A DNA stretch of 64,000 bases from Phytophthora sp. 'mugwort' (lineage: Eukaryota > Oomycota > Peronosporomycetes > Peronosporales > Peronosporaceae): the NCBI GenBank assembly GCA_033558025.1, contig JAUCEF010000008.1, forward strand, positions 1,860,001 to 1,924,000, given 5' to 3'. The translations under genes were made by a program, and so were the position numbers. Shown here one piece after another: positions 11,640 to 21,684 of this stretch. The notes under the pieces are model-generated. The model was not told the DNA's origin. It was given only the letters and a program-made list of their open reading frames with translations, and ran no database searches. Every line of letters begins with the position of its first letter. Positions within the stretch are counted from its first letter, which is position 1.

Positions 11640-13799
11640 TCAATGCGAACACGCGTGAACGCCGAGCGCCGCCGTCAAGTCCTTGTGGCGTGGTCCGGCG
11701 AGTCCCTTGGTCAAGATGTCGGCCAGCATCGTCGTAGTCTCGCAGTATTCGACGATCACTTCTCCGCGCTTGACTTCATCACGGATGTGATGGTACTTGA
11801 TGTCGATATGCTTGGCGCGGCCATGGTTCACTGGGTTCTTGGTCATCTTGATGCACGACTGGTTGTCTTCGAAAATCTTCAACTCCGGCGTGGCTCCGCC
11901 TGCAGCAGCTAGGATCTCGCACAGCAACTTTGCACCCACTTGCCTTCTTGGATGGCCAAGCTCAGTGCAATGTACTCGGCCTCACTTGTCGAGAGCGATA
12001 CGCTTGACTGCTTCTTAGAACCCCACGACACTGGTCCGCCGACAACTTGGAACAGATAGCCTGACGTTGACTTGCGATTGCTTAAATCACCTGCCCAGTC
12101 GGCGTCCGAAAAGCCTTGAAAGTCGACGTCCTTGCCTGGCAAAAAGCGAATTCCGTGCCACTTGGTACCTTGTAGGTAGCGAAAAATGCGCTTGACTGCA
12201 ATCCAATGTTCCACTTGCGGGTTCTCCATAAAGCGCGATACATAGCCAACAGCGAACGCAATGTCCGGGCGAGTCGATGTCATCAAGTGCATAAGTGCAC
12301 CGACAGCCTCGCGAAATGGCGCGTCCAACCTGGTTGTGGAGTCGCTTGAGACCAGCTTCATGCTGATGTCGACCGGACTTGCAGCAGGTTTGCAGTCTTG
12401 CATGCCAAAGCGCTCCAGGATGTCGTTGATGTACCGAGCTTGACTTAAGGTGACACTGCCATCCGCCTTGTCGACCACTTCGATCCCCAGGATGAAGGAA
12501 CACTTGCCACTGTCGGTCATTTCAAACCGCGACTTGAGTTGGCGCTTGACTTCTTCAATCAATGTTGCCGAGCTCCCGGTCACCAACACGTCGTCCACGT
12601 AGACCAACAGCAGAACGCATTCACCGCCGATGACCTTGATGTAGAGGCAGGGGTCGTAGCTTGATACACGAAAACCGATGGAGCGCACATGCTCGTCGAA
12701 GGTCTCGTTCCAAACTCGTGAAGCTTGTTTCAGCCCGTAGATCGCCTTGAGCAACTCCACGCAGTCGAAACCATCGTCCAGTTCCACGCCTTCAGGCACA
12801 CTGCAAAACACCTTTTCCTTCATCAAACCGTACAGGAACGCAGTGACCACGTCGAGTTGGTCGATCGGCCATCCGTAGTACTTGGCGATCGCGATGATCA
12901 TTCGCAGCGTCACGTACTTGATCACGGGCGAAAACGTCTCGGTGTAGTCGATCCCATACTTCTGCACGAAGCCTTTCGCGACGAGTCGAGCCTTGAATTT
13001 TCGATGGATCCGTCAGCATTGCGCTTGATCTTGAAGACCCACTTGGTACCGACTGCGCGCTGATTGTTAGGCAGTTTCGCCGCACGGAAAACACCTCGAA
13101 GCCGCATGACTTGAGTTCAGCGCGAATTGCCTTGCGCCAATGAGCTTCGTCTGGACCGTTCACAGCTTCTTGAAATGTCTTGGGTTCCGCGCTGTCACTT
13201 GCTTCCACCGCATTCGCACTTGCACGCCAGAAGATTGGCGAAGTCGAGCTGTCTTCATCGTTGTCTTCCGATTCTTCTTGCGGCGTAGACGATTCACGTT
13301 GGTTTTCTTCTTCCGAGTGGTCGGGAGCACTAGCTTCTTCGAGCCCAACAGTGCGACGTGGGCGCCGAACATTGGCGCGATCTTCGTTTTCCGGACGCGA
13401 TTTCCGCTTCCCCGCCTGCTTGAACACCCTTGTGCCACTGTTGTCGGAGACTTGCATTTCGTCAAAATAGTCTGCAACTTCGTTGACTCCTTCATCACCA
13501 ATAGCTTCAGCCCCATCAAAGTTTGACTCATCGAATGTGACATCGCGAGAGATCAGCACCTGCCCCGCCTCGATGTCATAAACTCGATACGCCTTGGAAC
13601 GCTCCTCGTAACCATGAAAATACCTTCACGAGCTTTGGGATCCCACTTGAGTCGCTTCTCCTTCGGCGTCAAGATATAGGCCTTGCACCCGAAGATCCGC
13701 ATGTGCTTGACGTTGGGCTTGGACTTGTAGATGATTTCGAACGGAGTTTTGTCGGGCGACTTCGGAGACGGCAGACGATTCTTGATGTAAATTGCCGTC
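11640..13799 (-). pseudogene. pol 3' part (family C), several frameshifts
   Basis: Four overlapping frame segments (about 11640-11939, 11909-12967, 12792-13559 and 13553-13799) carry the end of integrase ([11 protein letters not shown]), the variable linker, reverse transcriptase ([20 protein letters not shown]) and RNase H ([25 protein letters not shown]). Three frame changes fall near 11930, 12970-13110 and 13560-13610. The sequence is close to families A/B in pol but has its own linker. It is non-functional. Confidence 0.85.
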
Positions 13800-14149
13800 T
13801 GATGAAAGGTATGGATCTTGGACACGAAGCTTGTACGAAGCGGAGGGAGGGACGTCGCAGACGGCGGGACCGGAGCGAAGGCACTTGAGGGGTAGAATGA
13901 AGATTCGAAAGTGATTGAATTGTTGGAGCTTACACCCTACTGTTATAGACACGCGACCCTGCGTCCTATCACCTAGTGCATCTAATCAACCATCACTCAC
14001 CGGTGTTCGTCCAATCATCCTACTCGTCTAATCATCGGTGGCGTAAACAACTTACCGTAATCACCATAATCAACGTGGGTTCGGATTGGACCGGGTCGGG
14101 TTAACCGGTTCACGGCTAATAACTGATACCAATCCGGTAACCGTCAATA
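13800..14149 (-). repeat. LTR, family A (3' LTR)
   Basis: 350 bp, element strand TATTGACGG...TTTCATCA. Confidence 0.9.
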
Positions 14150-14159
14150 CGCCCCCTCA
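14150..14159 (-). other. Polypurine tract overlapping the pol stop codon
   Basis: TGAGGGGGCG on the element strand, abutting the 3' LTR. Its first three bases are the stop codon of gag-pol. The same arrangement recurs at 55247-55256 and 59646-59655. Confidence 0.8.
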
Positions 14160-17100
14160 ATGCGAAGTCCCACGAATGCCGAGAGCCGCCGTCAGATCCG
14201 TATGGCGTGGTCCCGCGAGAGCCTTCGTCATGATGTCCGCTAGCATCACAGAAGTCTCGCAGTACTCGAGCTTGACTTCACCGCGCTTCACTTCATCGCG
14301 GATGTGGTGGTACTTGATGTCGATGTGCTTGGCGCGACCGTGGTTTACTGGGTTCTTCGTCATCTTGATGCACGACTGGTTGTCTTCGCGGATCATGAGC
14401 TCGGGTCCAGTCTCATTAGCGGCCGCCAGAATCTCGCGCAGCAGGCGATGAATCCACTTGCCCTCTTGGATCGCCAGACTGAGTGCGATGTACTCCGCCT
14501 CACTCGTAGACAGCGAAACACTTGACTGCTTCTTGCTTCCCCAGCTCACTGGTGCACCCATTAGCATGAACGTGTAGCCGGAAGTCGACTTGCGGTCCGC
14601 GAGGTCGCCAGCCCAGTCCGCATCCGAATACCCACGAAAGTCGATCTTGTTGCCTGGCTTGAAACAGATTCCATGCGTCTTGGTGCCTTGTAGATAGCGA
14701 AAAATGCGCTTGACCGCAACCCAGTGTTCCTCTTGGGGGTTCTCCATGAAGCGCGATACATAGCCTACTGCGTATGCGATATCCGGTCGAGTAGCAGTCA
14801 TCAAGTGCATGAGGGCACCCACAGCTTCGCGAAACGGAGCGTTCACCTTGGTCGCTGCGTCACTTGGAACCAGTCGAGTGCTCATGTCTACCGGACTCAC
14901 CACAGCCTTGCACTCGTCCATACCGAAACGCTTCAGGATATCATCCACATAACGCCGCTGGCACATCGTCACGCTGCCGTCCGGGCCATCCACCAGCTCG
15001 ATTCCAAGGACGAACAAACACTTGCCACTGTCAGTCATTTCGAAGCGTGTCTTGAGGTCGTTCTTCGTGCGTGAGATCAGCTCGGGTGAACTTCCGGTGA
15101 CCAACACATCGTCCACGTAGACCAGCACGAGCACACAGTGGCCATCGACAACCTTGATGTAGAGGCACGGGTCGAACGCCGATACTTGAAAGCCGATGGA
15201 GCACACGAACTCGTCGAAGGTCTCGTTCCATACGCGCGAAGCTTGCTTGAGACCGTAGATCGCCTTCACCAATTCCAGGCAGTCGAAGTCATCGTCCAGC
15301 TTGACCCCTTCTGGCACCACGCAGAACACCAACTCCTTCATTATCCCGTATAGGAATGCCGTTACGACGTCGAGTTGGTCGAGGGGCCAGTCGAAATACT
15401 TGGCGATCGCGATGACCATGCGCAGCGTCACGTACTTGACCACGGGCGAGAACGTCTCCGTGTAGTCGATGCCGTACTTTTGCTTGAAACCCTTGGCCAC
15501 CAGGCGCGCCTTGTACTTCTCGATCGATCCGTCGGCTTTGCGCTTAATCTTGAACACCCACTTGGTACCGATGGCGCGTTGTCCGCTGGGCAACTTGGCA
15601 GCACGAAACACACCACGAAGTCGCATCGACTTGAGTTCCGCACGAACAGCCTTGCGCCAGTGCAGTTGGTCCGGGCCGTTGACCGCTTCTTGGAATGTCG
15701 ACGGCTCCGATAAGTCCACGGCTGCTTCGACCGCGTTGGCACTTGCATGCCAAAACACAGATGAAGTCGATTCTTCATCTTGGTCTCCAGACTTTTCTTC
15801 TTCGTCTGCGTCTGCTCGGTGCGGAGGGGAGTAGTTCGGCGCACTTGCTTCTTCCAGTCCAGGTCGATGACGCACAGCTCGCGGTTTTCTGGCAGCTTCA
15901 TCTTCGTCACTCGGGCGGCTCTTGCGCTTCCCTGCCTGCGCGTACTCCGTCTGGCGGAAACCATCATTGTCGATGTCGAGCGAGTCGAAGTCCAGGTCGT
16001 CGACATCTTCATCGGAAATCGTCGGTGAACATCCAAAGGTCGACTCATCGAAGTTGACATCGCGACTGATGACCACCTGCCCCGCCTCGATGTCATAAAG
16101 TCGATACGCCTTGGACACTTCTTCGTAACCCAGAAACAGTCCAGCGCGAGCCTTGGGATCCCACTTGAGTCGCTTCTCCTTCGGAGTCAGGATGTACGTC
16201 CGACAGCCGAAAACACGCATGTGCTTCACACTCGGCTTGGACTTGTAGACGATCTCGAACGGAGTCTTGTGCTCGATCTTGGGTGACGGCAGGCGGTTCT
16301 TCACATAGATGGCCGTCATCGCCGCCTCAGCCCAGAAACACTTGTCCAGCTTAGCGTGATGCAACATGCTGCGGCCGATCGTGACGATAGTTCGGATAGC
16401 TCGCTCTGCCGTGCCGTTGGTCTGGTGCGCGTACGGAACCGTGGTTTGCTGCTCGATGCCTTCGTCTTCGTAGAAGTCGTTGAGCGAGTTGGTCGTAAAC
16501 TCACGAGCTCCGTCGTGCCGCACAAACTTGACCTTCTTGCCGAACTGCTTCTGCACCTTCATGATGTACGTCTTGATGCAGTCTTCGCTCTCCGACTTGG
16601 CACGCAGGCAGAAACCCTTCATGCATCCACTGGCTTCGTCCACGATCAGTAGCAGGTACTTGCTGCCGCTAAGCGAGTTTTCCTCCATGGGTCCGCAGAT
16701 GTCGAAGTGGAGCAGCTCAAATGTGTCGTAGCGACGCTTGTCACGGTTGCTTGGGAATGGTTTTTGGACCATTTTACCTTGCTGGCAACCACGACACAGA
16801 CTTGGTCCGCTCGACTTGAAAGGTGCCTTCGCGTCCTTGATCATGTGGTTGTCGACCATCTTGCGAAGCACCTCAACCGGAGCGTGACCCATGCGCGCGT
16901 GCAGGTCGACAGTCTTGCCACTCGTCGCCGCATTCGCCGATCGCTGAGGCGTCTGAAGCCAGTAGAGTCCATCCATGAGGTTTGCCGTCGCCACCACTTG
17001 CTTGGAGCCTTTGTGCGCAATCTGCATCTTGGTGCCGTCGAACACCACTTGAAACTTGTCACTTTTGTTGATCTGCGATACCGAAAGCAGATTCTTGCTC

Positions 17101-18197
17101 ATGCTTGGCACGTACAGCGCGTTCTTGATCTCGATCTCGCGCTCGTCGCCATTGGGCAGAACCACTTGTTCCACGATGGTCCCCACACCCATGATGGCCG
17201 CCTTGTTGCCGTCGGCCACCGAAAGTTCGCCTTCGTTCCGCTCAATCAAATGGACGAACTTGGTCTTGTCGTTGCAGATGTGGTGCGTTGCGCCGCTGTC
17301 GACCGCCCACATCCCGGACACATTCTTGCCCGTCGAAACCCCACATTCCAGTGAAACCGCGAACGCTACTCGATCGTAGTCGTAGTCGTAGCCGTTGCTG
17401 TCGTTTCTCCACTGGATGTTGTTGGCCCCGCGTCCACGGCCGTTGCCGCCGCGTCTCGGCCCTCGGTTCTCGTCCTTCTGCTTGGTCCAGCACTTGTCAA
17501 TCGTGTGCCCCACTTTTCCGCAGTACGTACACTGGCGAGACTCTCGGTCGGTGTTGAACGCCTTGGCCGCGTTCTCCGTCTTCACCGTCGCCGTCTTCTC
17601 GCCTTGTCTCTTGATGTGCTCGTTCGTGAGCACCTTCACGACGTCTTGCGACCGCAGTTCAGCGCTGCTCATCTCCAAGTTCAGCACGACGTTCTCGTAG
17701 CTCTTGGGGAGGCTGCGCAACAAGCAGATCGCCACGTCCTCGTCCTCCATCTTGGCACCGATGCTGCTGAGCTTGGCGCTGATGTTGAGGACCTCGTTGC
17801 AATGATGCAACACATTGCCGCCTTCCGACATCTCCATGCTGAAGAGTTGGCGCTTCAGGTAGATGCGTCCAGCCTTTTGCGAACCACCGTACAGCGTCTT
17901 AAGGCGCGACCAGGCAACCCACGCTTCCTCGCAGTCGTCGACCACATGGTGGTAGTCCGCGTCCATGTGGAGCAGCATCAGTCCGAAAGCGATGTTGCTC
18001 AACTTGACGTAGTCGTCCTTGGCCCGCGAGTCCGTGTAGCTTGGCGTCGTCTCACGGTTCACGACATGCCACGTCGACTTGGTCAGGAACACGCCACGCA
18101 TGTAGCGGTTCCACGTCGCGTAGTTGTCCCCGTTGAACTTGTCAATGGAGACCTTGGTCGAGGCGTCTTGGGCAGAGGACATGGTGCTTGGGCTCAT
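14157..18197 (-). CDS. Gag-Pol polyprotein, family A copia, intact (1346 aa)
   Basis: A complete Ty1/copia polyprotein in one frame. The start is the ATG inside the primer site; a second Met follows five codons later in better context (ACCATGT). Gag with the copia capsid pattern ([15 protein letters not shown]) occupies about 1-220; the CCHC knuckle has C223, C226, H231 and C236. Then come protease with D300-S301-G302, GAG-pre-integrase (H433, H438, C468, C471) and integrase with D499, D562 and E598. An acidic linker spans about 720-830. The reverse transcriptase has D943 and YVDD at 1027-1030; RNase H has SDADW at 1191 onward, E1233/E1235 and D1272. All expected catalytic residues are present. 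It should form cytoplasmic virus-like particles and make and integrate cDNA. No env-like ORF follows. Confidence 0.92.
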   Translation of the reverse strand: MSPSTMSSAQDASTKVSIDKFNGDNYATWNRYMRGVFLTKSTWHVVNRETTPSYTDSRAKDDYVKLSNIAFGLMLLHMDADYHHVVDDCEEAWVAWSRLKTLYGGSQKAGRIYLKRQLFSMEMSEGGNVLHHCNEVLNISAKLSSIGAKMEDEDVAICLLRSLPKSYENVVLNLEMSSAELRSQDVVKVLTNEHIKRQGEKTATVKTENAAKAFNTDRESRQCTYCGKVGHTIDKCWTKQKDENRGPRRGGNGRGRGANNIQWRNDSNGYDYDYDRVAFAVSLECGVSTGKNVSGMWAVDSGATHHICNDKTKFVHLIERNEGELSVADGNKAAIMGVGTIVEQVVLPNGDEREIEIKNALYVPSMSKNLLSVSQINKSDKFQVVFDGTKMQIAHKGSKQVVATANLMDGLYWLQTPQRSANAATSGKTVDLHARMGHAPVEVLRKMVDNHMIKDAKAPFKSSGPSLCRGCQQGKMVQKPFPSNRDKRRYDTFELLHFDICGPMEENSLSGSKYLLLIVDEASGCMKGFCLRAKSESEDCIKTYIMKVQKQFGKKVKFVRHDGAREFTTNSLNDFYEDEGIEQQTTVPYAHQTNGTAERAIRTIVTIGRSMLHHAKLDKCFWAEAAMTAIYVKNRLPSPKIEHKTPFEIVYKSKPSVKHMRVFGCRTYILTPKEKRLKWDPKARAGLFLGYEEVSKAYRLYDIEAGQVVISRDVNFDESTFGCSPTISDEDVDDLDFDSLDIDNDGFRQTEYAQAGKRKSRPSDEDEAARKPRAVRHRPGLEEASAPNYSPPHRADADEEEKSGDQDEESTSSVFWHASANAVEAAVDLSEPSTFQEAVNGPDQLHWRKAVRAELKSMRLRGVFRAAKLPSGQRAIGTKWVFKIKRKADGSIEKYKARLVAKGFKQKYGIDYTETFSPVVKYVTLRMVIAIAKYFDWPLDQLDVVTAFLYGIMKELVFCVVPEGVKLDDDFDCLELVKAIYGLKQASRVWNETFDEFVCSIGFQVSAFDPCLYIKVVDGHCVLVLVYVDDVLVTGSSPELISRTKNDLKTRFEMTDSGKCLFVLGIELVDGPDGSVTMCQRRYVDDILKRFGMDECKAVVSPVDMSTRLVPSDAATKVNAPFREAVGALMHLMTATRPDIAYAVGYVSRFMENPQEEHWVAVKRIFRYLQGTKTHGICFKPGNKIDFRGYSDADWAGDLADRKSTSGYTFMLMGAPVSWGSKKQSSVSLSTSEAEYIALSLAIQEGKWIHRLLREILAAANETGPELMIREDNQSCIKMTKNPVNHGRAKHIDIKYHHIRDEVKRGEVKLEYCETSVMLADIMTKALAGPRHTDLTAALGIRGTSH

Positions 18198-18201
18198 AAC
18201 C
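18186..18201 (-). other. Primer-binding site containing the gag ATG
   Basis: GGTTATGAGCCCAAGC on the element strand, directly after the LTR end. It is complementary to a CAU anticodon arm of the initiator tRNA-Met kind, as for the half-tRNA primer of Drosophila copia. Confidence 0.7.
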
Positions 18202-18551
18202 TGATGAAAGGTATGGATCTTGGACACGAAGCTTGTACGAAGCGGAGGGAGGGATGTCGCAGACGGCGGGACCGGAGCGAAGGCACTTGAGGGGTAGAAT
18301 GAAGATTCGAAAGTGATTGAATTGTTGGAGCTTACACCCTACTGTTATAGACACGCGACCCTGCGTCCTATCACCTAGTGCATCTAATCAACCATCACTC
18401 ACCGGTGTTCGTCCAATCATCCTACTCGTCTAATCATCGGTGGCGTAAACAACTTACCGTAATCACCATAATCAACGTGGGTTCGGATTGGACCGGTTCG
18501 GGTTAACCGGTTCACGGCTAATAACTGATACCAAACCGGTAACCGTCAATA
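18202..18551 (-). repeat. LTR, family A (5' LTR)
   Basis: 350 bp. Together with 17403-18201 it forms the left arm of an inverted repeat with 18854-20002. Confidence 0.9.
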
Positions 18552-18853
18552 CCGCCGTCTGTGACGTCCCTCCCTCCGCTTCGTACAAGCTTCGTGTCCA
18601 AGATCCATACCTTTCATCAGGTTATGAGCCCAAGCACCATGTCCTCTGCCCAAGACGCCTCGACCAAGGTCTCCATTGACAAGTTCAACGGGGACAACTA
18701 CGCGACGTGGAACCGCTACATGCGTGGCGTGTTCCTGACCAAGTCGACGTGGCATGTCGTGAACCGTGAGACGACGCCAAGCTACACGGACTCGCGGGCC
18801 AAGGACGACTACGTCAAGTTGAGCAACATCGCTTTCGGACTGATGCTGCTCCA
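18552..18853 (+). mobile_element. Family A fragment: last 68 bp of an LTR plus start of gag
   Basis: The last 68 bp of a plus-strand A LTR (18552-18619), primer site 18620-18635, then gag to 18853, where another A LTR inserts (CTCCA 18849-18853). Its left side is the 5' end of the element 13800-18551, i.e. an insertion within the LTR at CCGCC. This 302-bp piece is the spacer of a large inverted repeat. Confidence 0.85.
18624..18853 (+). pseudogene. gag N-terminal fragment (family A)
   Basis: About 76 codons from the primer-site ATG through [16 protein letters not shown] to FGLMLLH, then cut by the LTR at 18854. It retains only the N-terminal part of capsid. Confidence 0.88.
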
Positions 18854-19203
18854 TATTGACGGTTACCGGTTTGGTATCAGTTATTAGCCGTGAACCGGTT
18901 AACCCGAACCGGTCCAATCCGAATCCACGTTGATTATGGTGATTACGGTAAGTTGTTTACGCCACCGATGATTAGACGAGTAGGATGATTGGACGAACAC
19001 CGGTGAGTGATGGTTGATTAGATGCACTAGGTGATAGGACGCAGGGTCGCGTGTCTATAACAGTAGGGTGTAAGCTCCAACAATTCAATCACTTTCGAAT
19101 CTTCATTCTACCCCTCAAGTGCCTTCGCTCCGGTCCCGCCGTCTGCGACGTCCCTCCCTCCGCTTCGTACAAGCTTCGTGTCCAAAATCCATACCTTTCA
19201 TCA
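18854..19203 (+). repeat. LTR, family A (5' LTR)
   Basis: 350 bp, TATTGACGG...TTTCATCA. Three ACCGGT hexamers lie in the first 90 bp. Confidence 0.92.
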
Positions 19204-19207
19204 GGTT

Positions 19208-20002
19208 ATGAGCCCAAGCACCATGTCCTCTGCCCAAGACGCCTCGACCAAGGTCTCCATTGACAAGTTCAACGGGGACAACTACGCGACGTGGAACCGC
19301 TACATGCGTGGCGTGTTCCTGACCAAGTCGACGTGGCATGTCGTGAACCGTGAGACGACGCCAAGCTACACGGACTCGCGGGCCAAGGACGACTACGTCA
19401 AGTTGAGCAACATCGCTTTCGGACTGATGCTGCTCCACATGGACGCGGACTACCACCATGTGGTCGACGACTGCGAGGAAGAGTGGGTTGCCTGGTCGCG
19501 CCTGAAGACGCTGTACGGTGGTTCGCAGAAGGCTGGACGCATCTACCTGAAGCGCCAACTCTTCAGCATGGAGATGTCGGAAGGCGGCAATGTGTTGCAT
19601 CATTGCAACGAGGTCCTCAACATCAGCGCCAAGCTCAGCAGCATCGGTGCCAAGATGGAGGACGAGGACGTGGCGATCTGCTTGTTGCGCAGCCTCCCCA
19701 AGAGCTACGAGAACGTCGTGCTGAACTTGGAGATGAGCAGCGCTGAACTGCGGTCGCAAGACGTCGTGAAGGTGCTCACGAACGAGCACATCAAGAGACA
19801 AGGCGAGAAGACGGCGACGGTGAAGACGGAGAACGCGGCCAAGGCGTTCAACACCGACCGAGAGTCTCGCCAGTGTACGTACTGCGGAAAAGTGGGGCAC
19901 ACGATTGACAAGTGCTGGACCAAGCAGAAGGACGAGAACCGAGGGCCGAGACGCGGCGGCAACGGCCGTGGACGCGGGGCCAACAACATCCAGTGGAGAA
20001 AC
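19208..20002 (+). pseudogene. gag fragment (family A), interrupted after the zinc knuckle
   Basis: About 265 intact codons: Gag capsid region, the CCHC knuckle ([14 protein letters not shown]) and the basic GRGRG stretch, ending at IQWRN where the D LTR inserts. No frameshift is seen. One Glu replaces Ala in CEEEWVAW compared with other A copies. Protease and everything beyond are missing. Confidence 0.9.
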
Positions 20003-20356
20003 AAAAGGCTTGGTCACTTGATGGCAAAATGCAAAGTGATTAATTTAGGTCCTTAGTTCGCAAACTCCTTGCTACTTCTAAGCCTACAGTTCTACCTACT
20101 GGGTACACTCTACTGGATTCTCTACTGGATACTGAGTTACTTCAGCCAATCAGGGAGTGCCACGTAGAGCCCATCATGTACCCACAATCTTGTACCCACC
20201 CATGGCGTAATCGTCCGTGGCGTAAACACCGTCCCATAAACACCGTGACGTAATCTTCGTCTCGTAATCACAGGATGATTGCGATGCCACTGAGTGAAGG
20301 TCATACCGGTATCCTACCGGTATACAGCAGCTGGTCGAGACGTCTCCTTGACAACA
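20003..20356 (-). repeat. LTR, family D (3' LTR)
   Basis: 354 bp, element strand TGTTGTCAAGG...AAGCCTTTT. Confidence 0.9.
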
Positions 20357-21323
20357 CTCCCACTCGACTCGACAGCCTTCAGCGCTTCGATGCCGAGTTT
20401 GCTCCGGAGCACACTGAACTGCGTCGCAGAGATTGGCTTCGTCATGATGTCCGCCAGCATGTCGGTTGTCGAAACATACTGCAGCACCACTTGACCGTCT
20501 TCCACCTTCTCGCGCACGAAATGGTAGCGAATGTCGATGTGCTTGGTGCGCTTGTGGAATTCGGGATTCTTGGCCAACGCGATGGAGCCTTGGTTGTCCT
20601 CGTAGATCTTGATTGCTGCATCGCTTGTCATCTCGCCGAGCTCGCACAGGAACACCTTGAGCCACACCGCCTCTTGTGTCGCCTCCGATAGCGCCATGTA
20701 CTCAGCTTCCGTCGAAGATAGCGCCACTGTCCGCTGCTTCTTGCTCCTCCAGCTGATGCATCCGCCATTCATCATGAACGCGTAGCCACTTGTACTTCTT
20801 CTTGACTCGATGCCCAGTCGGCATCTGAATAGCCTTGGGGTCCGTCGTCGCAGCTCGCTTGAAACTCGATGCCGTGCGTCTTCGTGCCCTGAATGTACCT
20901 GAAGACCCTCTTGAGCGCCTGCCAGTGTGTCGGGCATGGGTCTGCTGCAAACTGGCTGAGAACTCCCACTGCTGCTGCGAGGTCCGGGCGTGTGCCTACC
21001 ATGAGATACATGAGGCATCCCACAGCGTTCCGGTATGGCACGTTTACCATGGTCTCGTCGTGCTTGCAGCCGCCCTCGCACATGGCCTTGGTCAGCTTGA
21101 GGCCCGGATCCTGTGGCGTCTTAACAGGGTTGCTCTTCTCCATGTTGAACTTCTCCAGAATGTTTTTCGCAAACTTGGTTTGCCGCATCGACACCTTCCC
21201 TGTCGTCATATCTTGATCGATTTCCATGCCGAGGAAGTACTTGAGGTGACCCAGGTCCGTCATCTCGAAACGGTCACTGAGCGCCTTCTTCGTCGACTTG
21301 AGCAGCTTGTCGTTGTTACTTGC
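20314..21323 (-). pseudogene. pol 3' part (family D): RT C-terminus and RNase H, frameshifted
   Basis: Encodes the thumb/connection part of the reverse transcriptase (MTDLGHLKYFLGME) and RNase H (SSTEAEYMAL, YEDNQGSIALAK). A 7-nt deletion at about 20812, in the SDADWAGD stretch, breaks the frame and removes part of the RNase H active-site motif. The intact D copies at 25315 and 47697 retain these bases. The final codons run into the LTR, as in all D copies. Confidence 0.88.
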
Positions 21324-21680
21324 TGTTGCAGGGTAACTTCCTTGGTACAGTGTACCAGTCCAAGTTACCCGAACCGGTTATCCGGACCGGTCCAATGCTC
21401 CCTCGCCATGATTACGCCACGGTGATTACGCCACTCATGATTGGACGAGTAGGATGATTGGACGAGTACGGAATGATGGTGATTGGATGCACCAATTGAT
21501 TGGATGCATAGTTGCATGTCTATGTAGTATACCAGGTAGGCAGGCAAAGTAAGCTCCGATAAATCAATCACTTCTGAATTTCCATTCAACCTCTCAAGCC
21601 TCCTTCCTCGCCTCGCCTCAAGCCTCGGCGGTGTCCAAGACCCCTACGTCAAGTTCAAGACCCAACGTAACCTTTCTTCA
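21324..21680 (+). repeat. LTR, family C (5' LTR)
   Basis: 357 bp, TGTTGCAGGG...TTTCTTCA. It contains two ACCGGT hexamers, GATTACG repeats and several ATTGG motifs. Confidence 0.9.
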
Positions 21681-21684
21681 GGTT

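Larger units (their letters stand above)
11277..13799 (-). mobile_element. Family C copia element, 3' part, minus strand
   Basis: 3' LTR 11277-11632, polypurine tract, then pol from RNase H back to the end of integrase. It is cut at 13799 by the A element at 13800 (CCGTC 13795-13799). It is inserted in family E at a GAAGA/TCTTC target. Coding is badly decayed, unlike most neighbours, so this is one of the older layers. Confidence 0.85.
13800..18551 (-). mobile_element. Family A copia element, full length, intact ORF, mismatched flanks
   Basis: LTRs 13800-14149 and 18202-18551 (350 bp each) with about three differences, e.g. near 14095, 14133 and 18256. The internal region is 14150-18201. The left flank is family C pol (CCGTC) and the right flank is the last 68 bp of a plus-strand A LTR (CCGCC). 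Hosts and duplications do not match, so the element probably arose by, or took part in, recombination between two insertions. Confidence 0.88.
18854..20002 (+). mobile_element. Family A copia element, 5' part, plus strand
   Basis: 5' LTR 18854-19203, primer site 19204-19219, gag to 20002, where a D element inserts (GAAAC 19998-20002). Its full 1149 bp mirror 17403-18551 without a length difference. Confidence 0.9.
20003..21323 (-). mobile_element. Family D copia element, 3' part, minus strand
   Basis: 3' LTR 20003-20356 (354 bp) and the pol end, cut at 21323 by a plus-strand C element (CTTGC 21319-21323). Inserted in family A gag at GAAAC. Confidence 0.88.

Noticed and set aside
18198..18227. 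A ten-residue N-terminal extension of Gag starting inside the LTR
   Set aside because: It needs a GTG start and differs between families, while the primer-site ATG is common to all.
13795..18556. CCGTC/CCGCC as a target duplication with one mutation for the A element at 13800-18551
   Set aside because: The host sequences beyond the five bases belong to different families on the two sides.
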